NCBI GenBank assembly: GCA_017447745.1
Contig: JAFSMW010000168.1
Coordinates: forward strand, 1 to 52,413
Length of the DNA stretch: 52,413 nt
Source: Thermoguttaceae bacterium
GTDB lineage: Bacteria > Planctomycetota > Planctomycetia > Pirellulales > Thermoguttaceae
Direction of reading: 5' to 3'
The notes beneath the pieces are model-generated. The model searched no databases and was not told where the DNA came from. It saw only the letters and a list, made by a program, of their open reading frames with translations. Below, one piece after another: positions 26,045-35,045 of this stretch (within the stretch, counting starts at the first letter, position 1; the number at the start of each line of letters is the position of its first letter). A program made the position numbers and the translations under genes.

Positions 26045-26170
26045 ATGTATTCGGATGTAAAAGGAAGGAACAAGGAGGGAGGATTAAAATCAGAGTTTGC
26101 TATTCTTGAAAAATGGAGGAAATGCGTCAGCAAAACTCGTTGCACATCCACCAGACTTCTTCGCTAAAAA

Positions 26171-26608
26171 CTATTGAGCAGTTCGAATCGACGCGCCGTT
26201 TTTCGGTCCCAGCAGGGCTTCTGCGTATTCGTAAAGCTGTTCGGAGTCGTCAAACAGTTTATCGTAGACCCAATTGTCTTCGTACTCGCAGCGATCCGTT
26301 GAATAAATGCGGCAGACGTCAGGGCGATGTTTGTAATTTTTGCAGTAGTTGTCGTCGCCGAGGTTTTTGCATTTTGTCGAAACGAGCAAAAACCAGTTGC
26401 CATCTTCGGTAAAAATGGCGGCGTTTTCATGCAAAATATACCATCGATAGTTTTCAAAATCTTCCCAGTCCGTTGGGGCGTCGATTGCCAAAGCGAAGTA
26501 TCGACAGCACTTCCCGTTGCAGTAATCGCACAAATTTGTTCCTTCCGGCAACAAATCCCGATCTGGCTTTTTAAGAGGAATATTTGACGAATTATAAATA
26601 TGAGCCAT
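26171..26608 (-). CDS. YkgJ/UPF0153-like Cys-cluster protein
   Basis: A 145-aa protein with the YkgJ-type metal-binding pattern: CDYCNGKCC near the N-terminus, and further conserved Cys residues in KCKNL, YCKNY, VCRIY and RCEY. The family is annotated as a putative zinc- or iron-chelating domain of unknown function. It lies between hisS and infA on the same strand, 38 bp after infA, so it is probably cotranscribed with infA. Confidence 0.8.
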   Translation of the reverse strand: MAHIYNSSNIPLKKPDRDLLPEGTNLCDYCNGKCCRYFALAIDAPTDWEDFENYRWYILHENAAIFTEDGNWFLLVSTKCKNLGDDNYCKNYKHRPDVCRIYSTDRCEYEDNWVYDKLFDDSEQLYEYAEALLGPKNGASIRTAQ

Positions 26609-26646
26609 TAATAATTCCTGTATTTTGACGTAGAAGAAGGAACTGC

Positions 26647-26871
26647 TTATTTATCGCGATAAATGATTCGTCCGCGTTCCAAGTCGTAGGGACTAATCGC
26701 AACGGTAACGTGGTCGCCAGCAACAACGCGAATAAAGCTCTTTCGCATTTTACCAGCCAAACGACATGTAATAACATGCTCTGAACCGTCAAGCTGAACG
26801 ATAAACGCCCCGCGAACGGCTTCTTTAACTACTCCGGTAGCTTCAATAAAATCTTCGTCTTTATTACTCAT
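26647..26871 (-). CDS. infA: translation initiation factor IF-1
   Basis: A 74-aa S1-fold protein that binds the 30S A-site during initiation. The sequence follows the IF-1 pattern: EATGVVKEAVRGAFIVQLDG, CRLAGKMRKSFIRVVAGD, then the C-terminal GRIIYRDK. The ATG at 26871 gives the usual IF-1 length; the longer frame starting at 26895 adds eight unrelated residues. A consensus promoter lies about 75-105 bp upstream. The usual ribosomal-protein neighbours are absent. Confidence 0.95.
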   Translation of the reverse strand: MSNKDEDFIEATGVVKEAVRGAFIVQLDGSEHVITCRLAGKMRKSFIRVVAGDHVTVAISPYDLERGRIIYRDK

Positions 26872-26947
26872 ATAGTACCTCATGACTACTGACATCAGAA
26901 ATATTTACTGTTGACGATAACAGTATAAAATACTTCTTTATAATTCT

Positions 26948-26975
26948 ATTATACCAGTAATTGTGATTTTGTCAA
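26948..26975 (-). promoter_or_regulatory. consensus sigma-70 promoter of infA
   Basis: On the minus strand TTGACA (26975-26970) and TATAAT (26953-26948) are both perfect, with a 16-bp spacer. Transcription would start near 26941, about 70 nt before the infA ATG. The 401-bp gap to the divergent flavodoxin gene otherwise holds that gene's promoter and a 7-bp inverted repeat at 27119-27150. Confidence 0.8.
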
Positions 26976-27187
26976 AGTAATAGATTAGAAAAATATCGTA
27001 AAAGAGCAAAAAAACAAAAGAATTTTTATATGTTCTAAAATTTTCTGTGAAGATAGGGTATATGCAATAGGTGTAATAGGGCGAAGTCGCGATTTTTCAT
27101 TTTATCTATTTTTACAGAAACTCGTTTACAATTTGATTTCAAGACGAGTTATTGATGGATAAAGATAGACAAAGTTGCAATCTGGAC

Positions 27188-27216
27188 TTGCATAATGCTT
27201 AGTTTGACATTATAAT
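27188..27216 (+). promoter_or_regulatory. sigma-70-like promoter of the flavodoxin gene
   Basis: TTGCAT (27188-27193) and TATAAT (27211-27216) with a 17-bp spacer, 57 bp before the start codon. Upstream, AACTCGT (27119-27125) and ACGAGTT (27144-27150) form an inverted repeat that could be a regulator site. Confidence 0.55.
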
Positions 27217-27272
27217 ATTAGAAATATCAAAAAACGAATTTTTCAACAAATTACCATTTTAAGGAGATTGCA

Positions 27273-27752
27273 ATGAGTAAAACATTGGTAGCGTATTTCA
27301 GCGCCAGCGGCGTTACAGCAGCGGTGGCGAAAAAACTGGCGGCGGCTGTCGGCGCGGACTTGTTTGAGATTCAGCCGGAACAGCTCTATACGGACGACGA
27401 CCTCAACTGGCAGAACAGCCGCAGCAGAAGTTCTGTCGAAATGAAAGATCGATCCTGCCGTCCGGCGATTGCGTCCGCAGTGGAAAACATGGCTCAGTAC
27501 GACGCCGTTTTTGTCGGGTTTCCCGTCTGGTGGTATCGGGAACCGTCTATTATTGACACGTTCATGGAAGCGTACGATTTCAGCGGCAAGAAGATCGTTC
27601 CCTTCTGCACGTCCGGCGGAAGCGGGTTGGGCGATTCCGCTCAAAACATGCAGGCTCTGGCTCCCGGCGCGACGGTCGTCAACGGCAAGAGGTTCTCTCC
27701 CAGCGTTTCGGAAGTCGAACTCAAAGCCTGGGCGGAAAGCGTCGTGGATTAA
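27273..27752 (+). CDS. flavodoxin
   Basis: A 159-aa protein of the flavodoxin fold. The N-terminal SKTLVAYFSASGVT is the FMN phosphate loop, and FPVWWYREPSIIDTF and CTSGGSGLGDS are typical of flavodoxin_4-type proteins of gut bacteria. It is a soluble one-electron carrier or reductase using FMN. It has a rare strong ribosome binding site here (AAGGAG at 27261-27266, 6 nt before ATG). The next gene encodes a DUF4405-like membrane protein, a pairing that suggests electron transfer to or from the membrane. Confidence 0.88.
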   Translation: MSKTLVAYFSASGVTAAVAKKLAAAVGADLFEIQPEQLYTDDDLNWQNSRSRSSVEMKDRSCRPAIASAVENMAQYDAVFVGFPVWWYREPSIIDTFMEAYDFSGKKIVPFCTSGGSGLGDSAQNMQALAPGATVVNGKRFSPSVSEVELKAWAESVVD

Positions 27753-27785
27753 GCTGTTAGCTATTAGCTAGAGGCTAGCAGCTTA
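27750..27785 (+). repeat. 12-bp hairpin overlapping the flavodoxin stop codon
   Basis: TAAGCTGTTAGC (27750-27761) pairs with GCTAGCAGCTTA (27774-27785), 12 bp with one G-U, and a 12-nt loop. The stop codon TAA is the first part of the stem. There is no T-tract, so it may stabilise the mRNA end or tune expression of the next gene, which starts 21 bp later. Confidence 0.55.
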
Positions 27786-27806
27786 TCCTTACCGAATACC
27801 CTGTAT

Positions 27807-28619
27807 ATGCTCCCAATGACTCCCAAAGCGAATCGAATCGTCCGGCTGGCTCTTGATGCCTTGATGCTGCTTTTGCTGACGCAATTGATGGCGTATCACG
27901 CATCAAGCGAAGCGGCGCACGAGTGGCATGGCGTTGCCTTGACCGCGCTGCTTGTCGTCCATCAGTGGCTCAACAGACGCTGGTACGGGGCTCTGTTTTC
28001 CGGTCGATACACCGTTCAGCGCGCTGTCATGACAGGCGTTTTTGCGTTGACGCTGATCGCCTATGCTCTGACGGCGTTTTGCGGCTTGTCGATGAGTACC
28101 CATGCCGCGCCGTTCCTCTACAGCATGGCGCCGTCAGCGTTCGTTCGACCTGCCCATCTGGCGGCGTCCTACTGGGCGTTTATCCTGACGGGGATTCACG
28201 TTGGGCTGCATATCCCTGCAATGTTCGGACGATTTAAGACGGGAAGAGTTGCAAAAGCCCTGTTACATCTTGCAGCGACGGCGATTGCCGGCGTTGGATT
28301 TTATCTGTTCCTGAAGAACGGGATTTTCGACTATATTTTCTTGCAGACGTCGTACGCAGCCGTAGACCCGGACAAAACGCTGTGGTTCTCTGTACTGGAA
28401 AACACGCTCATTGTGTCGTTTTGGGCGTATGCGGGAGCGATGATTTTTTCAGCAATTAAGACAACAGGCAAGAGACGCTTTTTGCCGCTCTTGGGAATAA
28501 TTGCCGCGGTTACTGTCGGTTTGACGTTAAATGTAACAGTTCCACAATCAGACGCGCCGGTCGAGGAGATTGAAATCGACTTGGGCGAATCCCTGGATAT
28601 CCATTCCAGTCCTTTCTGA
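27807..28619 (+). CDS. DUF4405-like multi-TM membrane protein
   Basis: A 270-aa inner-membrane protein with about four predicted hydrophobic helices in the first 160 residues and two more after. His residues in HEWHG and VHQWLN (38, 41, 52) and a later HVGLHIP fit the haem-ligand pattern of the DUF4405/cytochrome b-like family. It follows the flavodoxin gene on the same strand and could form a small membrane redox pair with it. An alternative start ATG is at 27816. The haem function is inferred from the family. Confidence 0.65.
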   Translation: MLPMTPKANRIVRLALDALMLLLLTQLMAYHASSEAAHEWHGVALTALLVVHQWLNRRWYGALFSGRYTVQRAVMTGVFALTLIAYALTAFCGLSMSTHAAPFLYSMAPSAFVRPAHLAASYWAFILTGIHVGLHIPAMFGRFKTGRVAKALLHLAATAIAGVGFYLFLKNGIFDYIFLQTSYAAVDPDKTLWFSVLENTLIVSFWAYAGAMIFSAIKTTGKRRFLPLLGIIAAVTVGLTLNVTVPQSDAPVEEIEIDLGESLDIHSSPF

Positions 28620-28944
28620 AAGATTTCCCAGTATCTGTTCAAACATAAGAATCTTGAGACCTGTTCGCAGCAACAGGCGACCATTCTTCTCAGTTGTTGC
28701 TAATTAATAATATGGAGAAATTCTGCAGCAGATTTACGATAACTCCGAGATACGAAAAAAATTTTTAAAAAAACGGTAACAGTTTTGTTTACTCATTCGT
28801 ATATAGCTCTACGAATAAAATTATATTCGACCGATTGTTTCCTTAACAGCTTATCTGTATCAGGTAGGCGCTTATCAGAAGGATCAAAAAAACATGAAAT
28901 TATTATCCACTTACAACAAACCGAGACTTCCCCATTTATTGCGT

Positions 28945-28950
28945 TATAAT
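28945..28950 (+). promoter_or_regulatory. -10 element in the 28620-29028 gap
   Basis: TATAAT at 28945-28950 lies 79 bp before the start codon at 29029. The -35 (CGAGAC at 28922-28927) is poor. The stretch around it (28861-29028) is visibly homologous to the leader of the paralogous gene at 30065. Otherwise this 409-bp AT-rich gap shows only a weak hairpin near 28667-28700 and no gene. Confidence 0.4.
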
Positions 28951-29028
28951 ATGGTTTATGAATTGGAGACCTATGTATAAAAACTAAGTTTTTTGGGGTT
29001 GTCGCATAGTAAATTGACGAGAACTCCA

Positions 29029-29763
29029 ATGAAACTTATTAACGAACTAATTGAATTTGCCCTTCAGCATGATATGCTCACCGAAGAGCATAAACGAAAG
29101 TTGCAAAATGACGGGTTTTACAAGTTTTATCACGAAGACGAACAATGTCGTACGCCATTTGATTATGATTATGATCATGAGGAAAGTGATGAACAAGATG
29201 CGTACAGTCTTGAAGATGATGAACTCGACCGAACCTATTATGGCGACTTTTACCATCCCGGCAAACGTTACGGCAGGCGTCATCACGGTGGAGGGAGAAA
29301 AACTCACAAAACCAAAAAAACCGAACTGGAAATTCCGGATCTGGAGCAGCGAGTGCGCGCGTCCTTCAAAAAGTGGGACAAATCTCTCAAACCGCTCGTA
29401 CAGACGGTTTCCTTCCTCACAAATCATGGCATGAACGTTCAGGGACGGAACCTGACCACGTGGCAGAACGCCTCTAACTGGCTTTTCGAGGTTAATGAAC
29501 AAAGGCTTTTAGACGCAGTCTCCCAACTCGAGGTTGCACAAATGGTCAAGTTCACTCAACTTTGCAGCCTTCTGACGTGGCGCTCTATGCGGGAACAGCT
29601 CGCTGAACCGATCCGTCAGTGCAAAGGCGAGTGCGTTACCACGTACAAGGAACTGATTCGGGGAACGAACGAGCCGCTTTCCGAAAGCGCGGAAACTATG
29701 ATACAGGACAATCTGTTCGCTCAAGTCTACAGACTGGCGACTGGTTGGTCGAAAATCTGTTAA
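29029..29763 (+). CDS. unknown protein, paralogue of the next gene's N-terminal domain
   Basis: A 244-aa protein that I do not recognise. I chose ATG 29029 (MKLINELIEFALQ) because the next gene starts the same way and the homology between the two loci upstream of it looks like a duplicated promoter/leader. Residues 1-90 match the paralogue: a helical segment ending KRKLQNDGFYKFY, an acidic Asp/Glu-rich stretch, and YYGDFYHPG. The rest is charged, helical and without membrane segments. It heads a co-oriented run with the LRR paralogue, two MoxR ATPases and a VWA protein, so it may be an adaptor of that system. Confidence 0.6.
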   Translation: MKLINELIEFALQHDMLTEEHKRKLQNDGFYKFYHEDEQCRTPFDYDYDHEESDEQDAYSLEDDELDRTYYGDFYHPGKRYGRRHHGGGRKTHKTKKTELEIPDLEQRVRASFKKWDKSLKPLVQTVSFLTNHGMNVQGRNLTTWQNASNWLFEVNEQRLLDAVSQLEVAQMVKFTQLCSLLTWRSMREQLAEPIRQCKGECVTTYKELIRGTNEPLSESAETMIQDNLFAQVYRLATGWSKIC

Positions 29764-29957
29764 TAGTTTTTGGTTAGCAGTTTTCCGTTTTCAGAGAAGT
29801 CGTTCCAGACGTTCTGCTGCTCTAACGCATTCCAGAGGAATCCCGACGAGATAGAAACAGAAATTCAAGAGATTTTTCCTAAACTGCGTATCTGTATCAA
29901 GTCGGCGATTGTTTAAAGAATCAAAAAATAAGATATTACCCCCGCCCGCCAAAACCC

Positions 29958-29986
29958 TTGACAGCCCATTTCCCATGTATTATAAT
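29958..29986 (+). promoter_or_regulatory. consensus sigma-70 promoter
   Basis: TTGACA (29958-29963) and TATAAT (29981-29986) are both perfect with a 17-bp spacer. Transcription would start near 29993, about 70 nt before ATG 30065. It lies inside the longest reading frame of the LRR gene, which supports the shorter start. Confidence 0.8.
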
Positions 29987-30064
29987 TTGGTTTATAAATG
30001 GCGACCTTTGGATAAAAACGAAGTTTTAGAGGTTGTCTCCTATTATTCAGAGATGAGAAATCCA

Positions 30065-31489
30065 ATGAAACTTATTACCGAACTTATTAAATTTGCCCTT
30101 CAGCGCAATATGCTCACCGAAGAGAATAAACGAAAGTTGCAGGATGACGGGTTTTACACGTTTTATTACGACAGAACCCCGGCATATACGTGGGCAGATG
30201 AGTATGAATATGATGATTACAGGGATGTTTTTGAGGACAGTAGTGAAGAGGAAATCGACCGAAAATATTATGGCGACTTTTACCATCCCGGCAATCATAA
30301 CGGCAGGGGTCGTCACGAGAAACGCCCACCTGTCGGTCCGAAACTCACGGTAGAGGAACTCAACCAGCGCGTTGAGGAGGAATGGAAGAAACTCACGGAA
30401 GATTTTTCACGTCTTCTGGCGATTTGGGACTCATGGAAGACGGGAAAACTCGAGCGGGTTTTTGCCGACGGATTCACGCTCAATGACGTTTACGCCCTGA
30501 TGAAAGTAGATATTCGGGATTATCACGAATTCTCCGGTCCTGCGCCGACCGCATACCGCCAGCTTCTCCGACAGGTCGGGAATGCCATGGGGAAGTACTC
30601 GTGGGTGATAAAGTGTCCTGAGATGACATCCATGGTTGAATTACCCAGATTCCGCCAGCAGATTTTAGAGGAAGTCAGGGCGCTGTATGAAACAGACCGC
30701 GAACGGTTCAGCTCCCTTAGCAGTCAAAACGGAAAACTGAATTTCCCGTCCTGGGAGAAAGCCGTCCAGACCAACACAACCTCAATGAAAGTTTGGACGA
30801 TCCTGAATCTGTCTTCCATGCCAGTTACCGTGGAAAGAATCGAAGCAATCCTGACGTGGAAACTTGAACTGGCGATTGCCATGCAGATGGATCTGGACTA
30901 CTTGACAGAACTGGTTACAAAACTGTCGCAGCGGGATTGGTCCTCATTGGTAGTTATTACTGATCGTGAAATTGACAATACCATCCTGAAATCAGTGATA
31001 ATTCCCGAAGGCGCATCAACGATTGAAAACAGGGCGTTCAGTTACTGTCGTTCCTTAACGTCTGTTGTAATTTCCGAAGGCGTGAAGGCAATTGGAGAAG
31101 AGGCGTTCTGTGGCTGTAGTTCCTTAACGTCCGTGGCGATTCCTGAAGGGGTGACGGATATTAGAAACGGAGCGTTCTGGGGCTGTAGCTCCTTAACGTC
31201 CGTGGTTATTCCCAAAGGGGTAAAGACGATTGGACGCGATGCGTTCTGGGAATGTAGTTCCTTAACGACCGTAACAATTTCCAAAGGCGTGAGGGAGATT
31301 GTTAGCTGGACGTTCGCCAACTGTAGCTCCTTAAAGTCAGTAACAATTCCCGAAGGGGTGTTTTGGATTGGATGTTGGGCGTTCGAGAACTGCCGTAATG
31401 TGACGATACATGCGCCTGCGGGGTCGTATGCGGAGAAATTTGCGAAAGACAACAAATTTCCGTTTCAACCGTTAGAGGAAGAAAAATAA
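30065..31489 (+). CDS. unknown N-terminal domain plus BspA-type leucine-rich repeats
   Basis: A 474-aa protein. Residues 1-90 repeat the domain of the preceding gene (MKLITELIKFALQ, an acidic segment, YYGDFYHPG). Residues about 95-300 are helical and unassigned. Residues about 305-460 carry roughly six tandem 23-residue BspA/LRR_5 repeats of the form AFxGCSSLTSVxIPEGVxxIG. LRR_5 repeats are protein-binding solenoids. No signal peptide is visible, so it is probably cytoplasmic, unlike many BspA proteins that are on the surface. In this setting it may be a sensor or adaptor for the MoxR/VWA proteins. A perfect promoter precedes it. Confidence 0.7.
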   Translation: MKLITELIKFALQRNMLTEENKRKLQDDGFYTFYYDRTPAYTWADEYEYDDYRDVFEDSSEEEIDRKYYGDFYHPGNHNGRGRHEKRPPVGPKLTVEELNQRVEEEWKKLTEDFSRLLAIWDSWKTGKLERVFADGFTLNDVYALMKVDIRDYHEFSGPAPTAYRQLLRQVGNAMGKYSWVIKCPEMTSMVELPRFRQQILEEVRALYETDRERFSSLSSQNGKLNFPSWEKAVQTNTTSMKVWTILNLSSMPVTVERIEAILTWKLELAIAMQMDLDYLTELVTKLSQRDWSSLVVITDREIDNTILKSVIIPEGASTIENRAFSYCRSLTSVVISEGVKAIGEEAFCGCSSLTSVAIPEGVTDIRNGAFWGCSSLTSVVIPKGVKTIGRDAFWECSSLTTVTISKGVREIVSWTFANCSSLKSVTIPEGVFWIGCWAFENCRNVTIHAPAGSYAEKFAKDNKFPFQPLEEEK

Positions 31490-31576
31490 TAATCCAGTCC
31501 GTTTTCGTTGGGCTAATTTGATAATTTATTAATCAGAACCAAATTTAAGTTTATTCGTTTTTAAGAAAGAATCCAA

Positions 31577-32323
31577 ATGAACAACAACCTTCCAACCGTA
31601 ACGCTTTCCGAAGCGAAATCAATCATCAAGGCGCTGGCTGCGGATCAGAGCGTGCTGCTTTTGTCCCCTCCGGGAGTCGGGAAGTCGGATTCCGTCATGC
31701 AGGCAGCCTCCGACGCAGGGCTTGAGTGCCGTTCGCTGCTCGGAACTCAAATCGCCCCCGAGGACGTTTCCGGCATTCCGCGAATCGTTGGGGAACGCTC
31801 GGTTTTCTGTCCTCCGCGCGTACTTTTGCCGGAGGATCCGAAACCGTTCTGTCTGTTCCTGGACGAGTTGCCGGCGTGCACGCCCGACATTCAGAAGTCG
31901 TTTTATTCGCTTTTGCTTGAACGACGGCTTGGCGAACACCCGCTCCCGAAAGGGACGTGGGTCGTGGCGGCTGGAAACCGCGCTGAGGACCGGTCGCTGG
32001 TTCGTTCGCTTTCGGCGGCGCTGGTAAACCGCGTTATCATTCTTAACGTCCGCGTGGACGTAAACGAATGGCTAACGTGGGGAAAACAGGCGGGAGTGCG
32101 TCAGGACGTTCTTTCGTTTATCAAGTCCAATCCAGATTCGCTTATGCGGCCGATTCCGAACACGCCGGCGCCGTTCTCAACGCCTCGCGCGTGGGTGAGT
32201 TTAGCCAATTCGCTGGACCTGCTTGAAGAAGCGGGAACGCTTACTTCAGCAGCGGTACGGGCGATCGCTTACGGTCGGGTTTCGCCCGAAGACGCTGAGG
32301 CGTTTTACCGATATGTCACTTGA
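31577..32323 (+). CDS. MoxR-family AAA+ ATPase, C-terminally truncated copy
   Basis: A 248-aa AAA_5-type ATPase with Walker A (PPGVGKS, 31-37) and Walker B (FLDE, 94-97). It is nearly identical in sequence to the next gene over about 240 codons. Relative to that copy, one extra T in the CACTTGAG segment near 32315-32320 creates the TGA stop; reading past it in the shifted frame gives TES, as in the full copy, but then diverges. The lid region (about 100 residues) is therefore missing. It may be a decaying duplicate or a shortened subunit. MoxR ATPases remodel proteins together with VWA-domain partners. Confidence 0.75.
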   Translation: MNNNLPTVTLSEAKSIIKALAADQSVLLLSPPGVGKSDSVMQAASDAGLECRSLLGTQIAPEDVSGIPRIVGERSVFCPPRVLLPEDPKPFCLFLDELPACTPDIQKSFYSLLLERRLGEHPLPKGTWVVAAGNRAEDRSLVRSLSAALVNRVIILNVRVDVNEWLTWGKQAGVRQDVLSFIKSNPDSLMRPIPNTPAPFSTPRAWVSLANSLDLLEEAGTLTSAAVRAIAYGRVSPEDAEAFYRYVT

Positions 32324-32411
32324 GTCCCTTTTAATTGATGTATCCCTCAAGACGCTTTTGAATGAATGTTAAAATGAAGACTGAGAAATTAAAGAAAGTG
32401 AAAGGTTCCAA

Positions 32412-33449
32412 ATGAACGATAACCTTCCAACCGTAACGCTTTCCGAGGCGAAATCGATCATCAAATCGCTGGCGCAGAAACAGAGCGTGCTGCTTTTGTC
32501 ACCTCCGGGAGTCGGGAAGTCGGATTCCGTCATGCAGGCGGCAGCCGACGCTGGGCTTGAATGCCGCTCGCTGCTCGGAACTCAAATCGCTCCCGAGGAC
32601 GTTTCCGGGATTCCGCGAATCGTCGGGGAACGCTCGGTTTTCTGCCCTCCGCGCGTGCTTTTGCCGAAAGATCCGAAACCGTTCTGCCTGTTCCTGGACG
32701 AGCTGCCAGCGTGTACGCCAGATATTCAAAAGTCGTTTTATTCCCTGCTGCTTGAACGTCGGCTTGGCGAACACCCGCTTCCGAAAGGGACGTGGGTTGT
32801 GGCGGCTGGAAATCGCGCCGAAGACCGGTCTCTGGTGCGTTCGCTTTCGGCGGCGCTGATAAACCGCGTCATCATTTTGAACGTCCGTGTAGACGTGAAG
32901 GAATGGCTCACATGGGGACATTCCGCAGGAGTGCGATCAGAGGTTCTCTCGTTCATCACGTTTAATCCCGATTCCCTCATGCGGCCAATTCCTGCCACGC
33001 CTGCCCCGTTCTCGACGCCGCGCGCGTGGGTGAGTTTATCCCGCTCGCTGGACCTGCTTGAAAAGGCGGGTGCGCTGAATCCCAATTCGATGCGGTCCGT
33101 TGCTTATGGTCGGGTTTCGCCCGAGGATGCCGCATTGTTTACCGTTTTCACTGAATCGAATCTCGGGTCGCTCAAAAAACCAATCGAGTACCTCAAGGGA
33201 GAGGCTTCGTTGCCGGAAGACCGGACTCAGCGCTGGTTTATCCTGCATGGAATTCGTCAGCTTGTACTGACCCAGTGGGAATTCCTCAAACAAAATGCGT
33301 CCGGGGTGAAAATCAATGCTTTCCTTCAAAAAATCAAGCGGGAAGAACGCGCAGCGCTGCTGCTGGAATTGGTCGAGAAGTGGAGCGAACTCGGCGCGGA
33401 CAAGGCGATTTGCAAAACGCTCGAAGAGATTACGGGAATCACAATTTGA
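32412..33449 (+). CDS. MoxR-family AAA+ ATPase, full-length copy
   Basis: A 345-aa MoxR/AAA_5 ATPase with Walker A GVGKS at 33-37, Walker B FLDE at 94-97, a conserved Asn in AAGNRAED (sensor 1) and a complete C-terminal helical lid. It arose with the preceding gene by tandem duplication; both leaders share TCCAAATGAAC around the start. It lies 83 bp before the metallopeptidase/VWA gene. MoxR-VWA gene pairs are a known functional unit in which the ATPase energises assembly or remodelling of a target bound by the VWA protein. Confidence 0.85.
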   Translation: MNDNLPTVTLSEAKSIIKSLAQKQSVLLLSPPGVGKSDSVMQAAADAGLECRSLLGTQIAPEDVSGIPRIVGERSVFCPPRVLLPKDPKPFCLFLDELPACTPDIQKSFYSLLLERRLGEHPLPKGTWVVAAGNRAEDRSLVRSLSAALINRVIILNVRVDVKEWLTWGHSAGVRSEVLSFITFNPDSLMRPIPATPAPFSTPRAWVSLSRSLDLLEKAGALNPNSMRSVAYGRVSPEDAALFTVFTESNLGSLKKPIEYLKGEASLPEDRTQRWFILHGIRQLVLTQWEFLKQNASGVKINAFLQKIKREERAALLLELVEKWSELGADKAICKTLEEITGITI

Positions 33450-33532
33450 ACGATTAATAAATAACGAATAACGAAGAATGAGCAGAAAGACCTCAATGTT
33501 TGCTCAGTCCAGAATTTAAACATGGAGCGATC

Positions 33533-34999
33533 ATGTTCAATCATACTGTTGAAAAATTTGAAACGCTGGATCAGAAGACCCGGCTCGTCGCGGCGCTGAA
33601 TTACGTCTGCGCAGCCCGTCCGTACCTTTCGGGTCTGGCTAGCCTGCTGAAAATTTACGTCTCGAATATGGTGGATACAGCGGGAATCTCCGCGTCGGGC
33701 AGACTCCTCATCAATCCCCAATTTCTGGAGAAACAGTCTCTTCAGGATCTCGCCTTCATCCTTGCGCACGAGCTTATGCACCTCGTGTTGCAGACGCACG
33801 AACGCGAAGGTAATTTTTCCAACCACGATCTGGTCAACGTCGCCCACGATTTTATCATCAACGATGATTTAATGGAAGATTTCGCGACCAGCAGGAATCC
33901 CCGCACACCGGCTGGCGGTCTGTATTGGCCGGATTACGAAGATGCCGTCAAAGACTGGAAACCCGCCGGCGAGTACTCGCTTGAGGAATTGGTCAGCGTT
34001 CTGAGAAAACAAAACATCTCCCCCAAACAGGCTTGGGAAAACGTTCGCACCTACACAGTCTCGAGTTCTGACCAAACCCTCTCCGGCGGTGGCGGCGGAG
34101 GTTCTTTGGGCGACCTCCTTAAAGAGGCCGTTGTTAACGCTTCCGAACATAATAAAAACAATTCCCGGAAGGAGGCAAAATCCCAAGGCGACAATTCTGC
34201 TGACACTCGCTCAAAGAGCAAACAAAGCGGTCTTCGCTTGAGAAGTCGCATTAAGAACCGCTTGGACGTTATTTCTGCGGAGGACGAACTGAGCGTTTTT
34301 CCAGATCTGTCACCCGAGTCCCTCACTCGCGAGCAGAAAAGCGTTCAGCAAGCCGCTATTCGTTCCTATACGGAAGCGGTTACGATGGACGCTCTGAAAA
34401 AAATCGAAAACGCCAGCGTTGAACGCGGCGATGAATACGGCAACGAGTACGGCATGATTGAATTGCTTCGCGGAAGTTACGTTACGCCGTGGGAGGCAGC
34501 CCTTCAGCGCTGGTTCGACTCAGTAACTCCCGGAGACCGCTCGTTTGCAAGAGCGTCCCGCCGCGGCGCCTGGCGAACCGACGTCGTTCTTCCCGGTCGG
34601 AAACGGGAAGGCTGGACTATCCATATCGTTCTGGATACCAGCGGATCCATGACCAGCTCTCTCCAGTCTGCTTTAGGAGCCATTGACAATTTCTGCCAGA
34701 ACAACAACGTGGAAACCATACACATTTTACAATGTGACGTCGGAGTTACTGCGGATGAGTGGCTCGAAGTGGGATCCCTCGAAAACTTTGAGGCAAAAGG
34801 TTTCGGAGGAAGCGACATGTCCCCCGCTATGCTGAAGCTGGCGGAAGACCCGGACGTAACCGCCGTCATCGTTCTTACCGATGGATATATCGGCTATCCC
34901 GAACAGGAACCCCCATATGAAACCCTTTGGGCGATTGTCGATAGAGGAAATACTGACTTCAATTATGGAACCGCCATCCAGATTGAAACCGATGATTAA
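33533..34999 (+). CDS. metallopeptidase-like plus VWA-domain protein (DUF2201 type)
   Basis: A 488-aa protein. The N-terminal region carries HELMH (79-83), a zinc-peptidase HExxH motif, as in the DUF2201 metallopeptidase-like domain. The middle (about 185-235) is Gly/Ser/Lys-rich and disordered. The C-terminal third is a von Willebrand A domain with the MIDAS motif DTSGS (368-372) and later VLTDGYIG. I chose ATG 33533, preceded by GGAG at 33524-33527, over the TTG at 33500. It is the partner of the MoxR ATPase just upstream. The role of the whole block is unknown; related MoxR-VWA sets occur in metal insertion and in proposed conflict systems. Confidence 0.82.
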   Translation: MFNHTVEKFETLDQKTRLVAALNYVCAARPYLSGLASLLKIYVSNMVDTAGISASGRLLINPQFLEKQSLQDLAFILAHELMHLVLQTHEREGNFSNHDLVNVAHDFIINDDLMEDFATSRNPRTPAGGLYWPDYEDAVKDWKPAGEYSLEELVSVLRKQNISPKQAWENVRTYTVSSSDQTLSGGGGGGSLGDLLKEAVVNASEHNKNNSRKEAKSQGDNSADTRSKSKQSGLRLRSRIKNRLDVISAEDELSVFPDLSPESLTREQKSVQQAAIRSYTEAVTMDALKKIENASVERGDEYGNEYGMIELLRGSYVTPWEAALQRWFDSVTPGDRSFARASRRGAWRTDVVLPGRKREGWTIHIVLDTSGSMTSSLQSALGAIDNFCQNNNVETIHILQCDVGVTADEWLEVGSLENFEAKGFGGSDMSPAMLKLAEDPDVTAVIVLTDGYIGYPEQEPPYETLWAIVDRGNTDFNYGTAIQIETDD

Positions 35000-35045
35000 C
35001 AGGGAATAAGCGCTGCGGCTTTTATCGGTTTGATGCTAAATGAAC

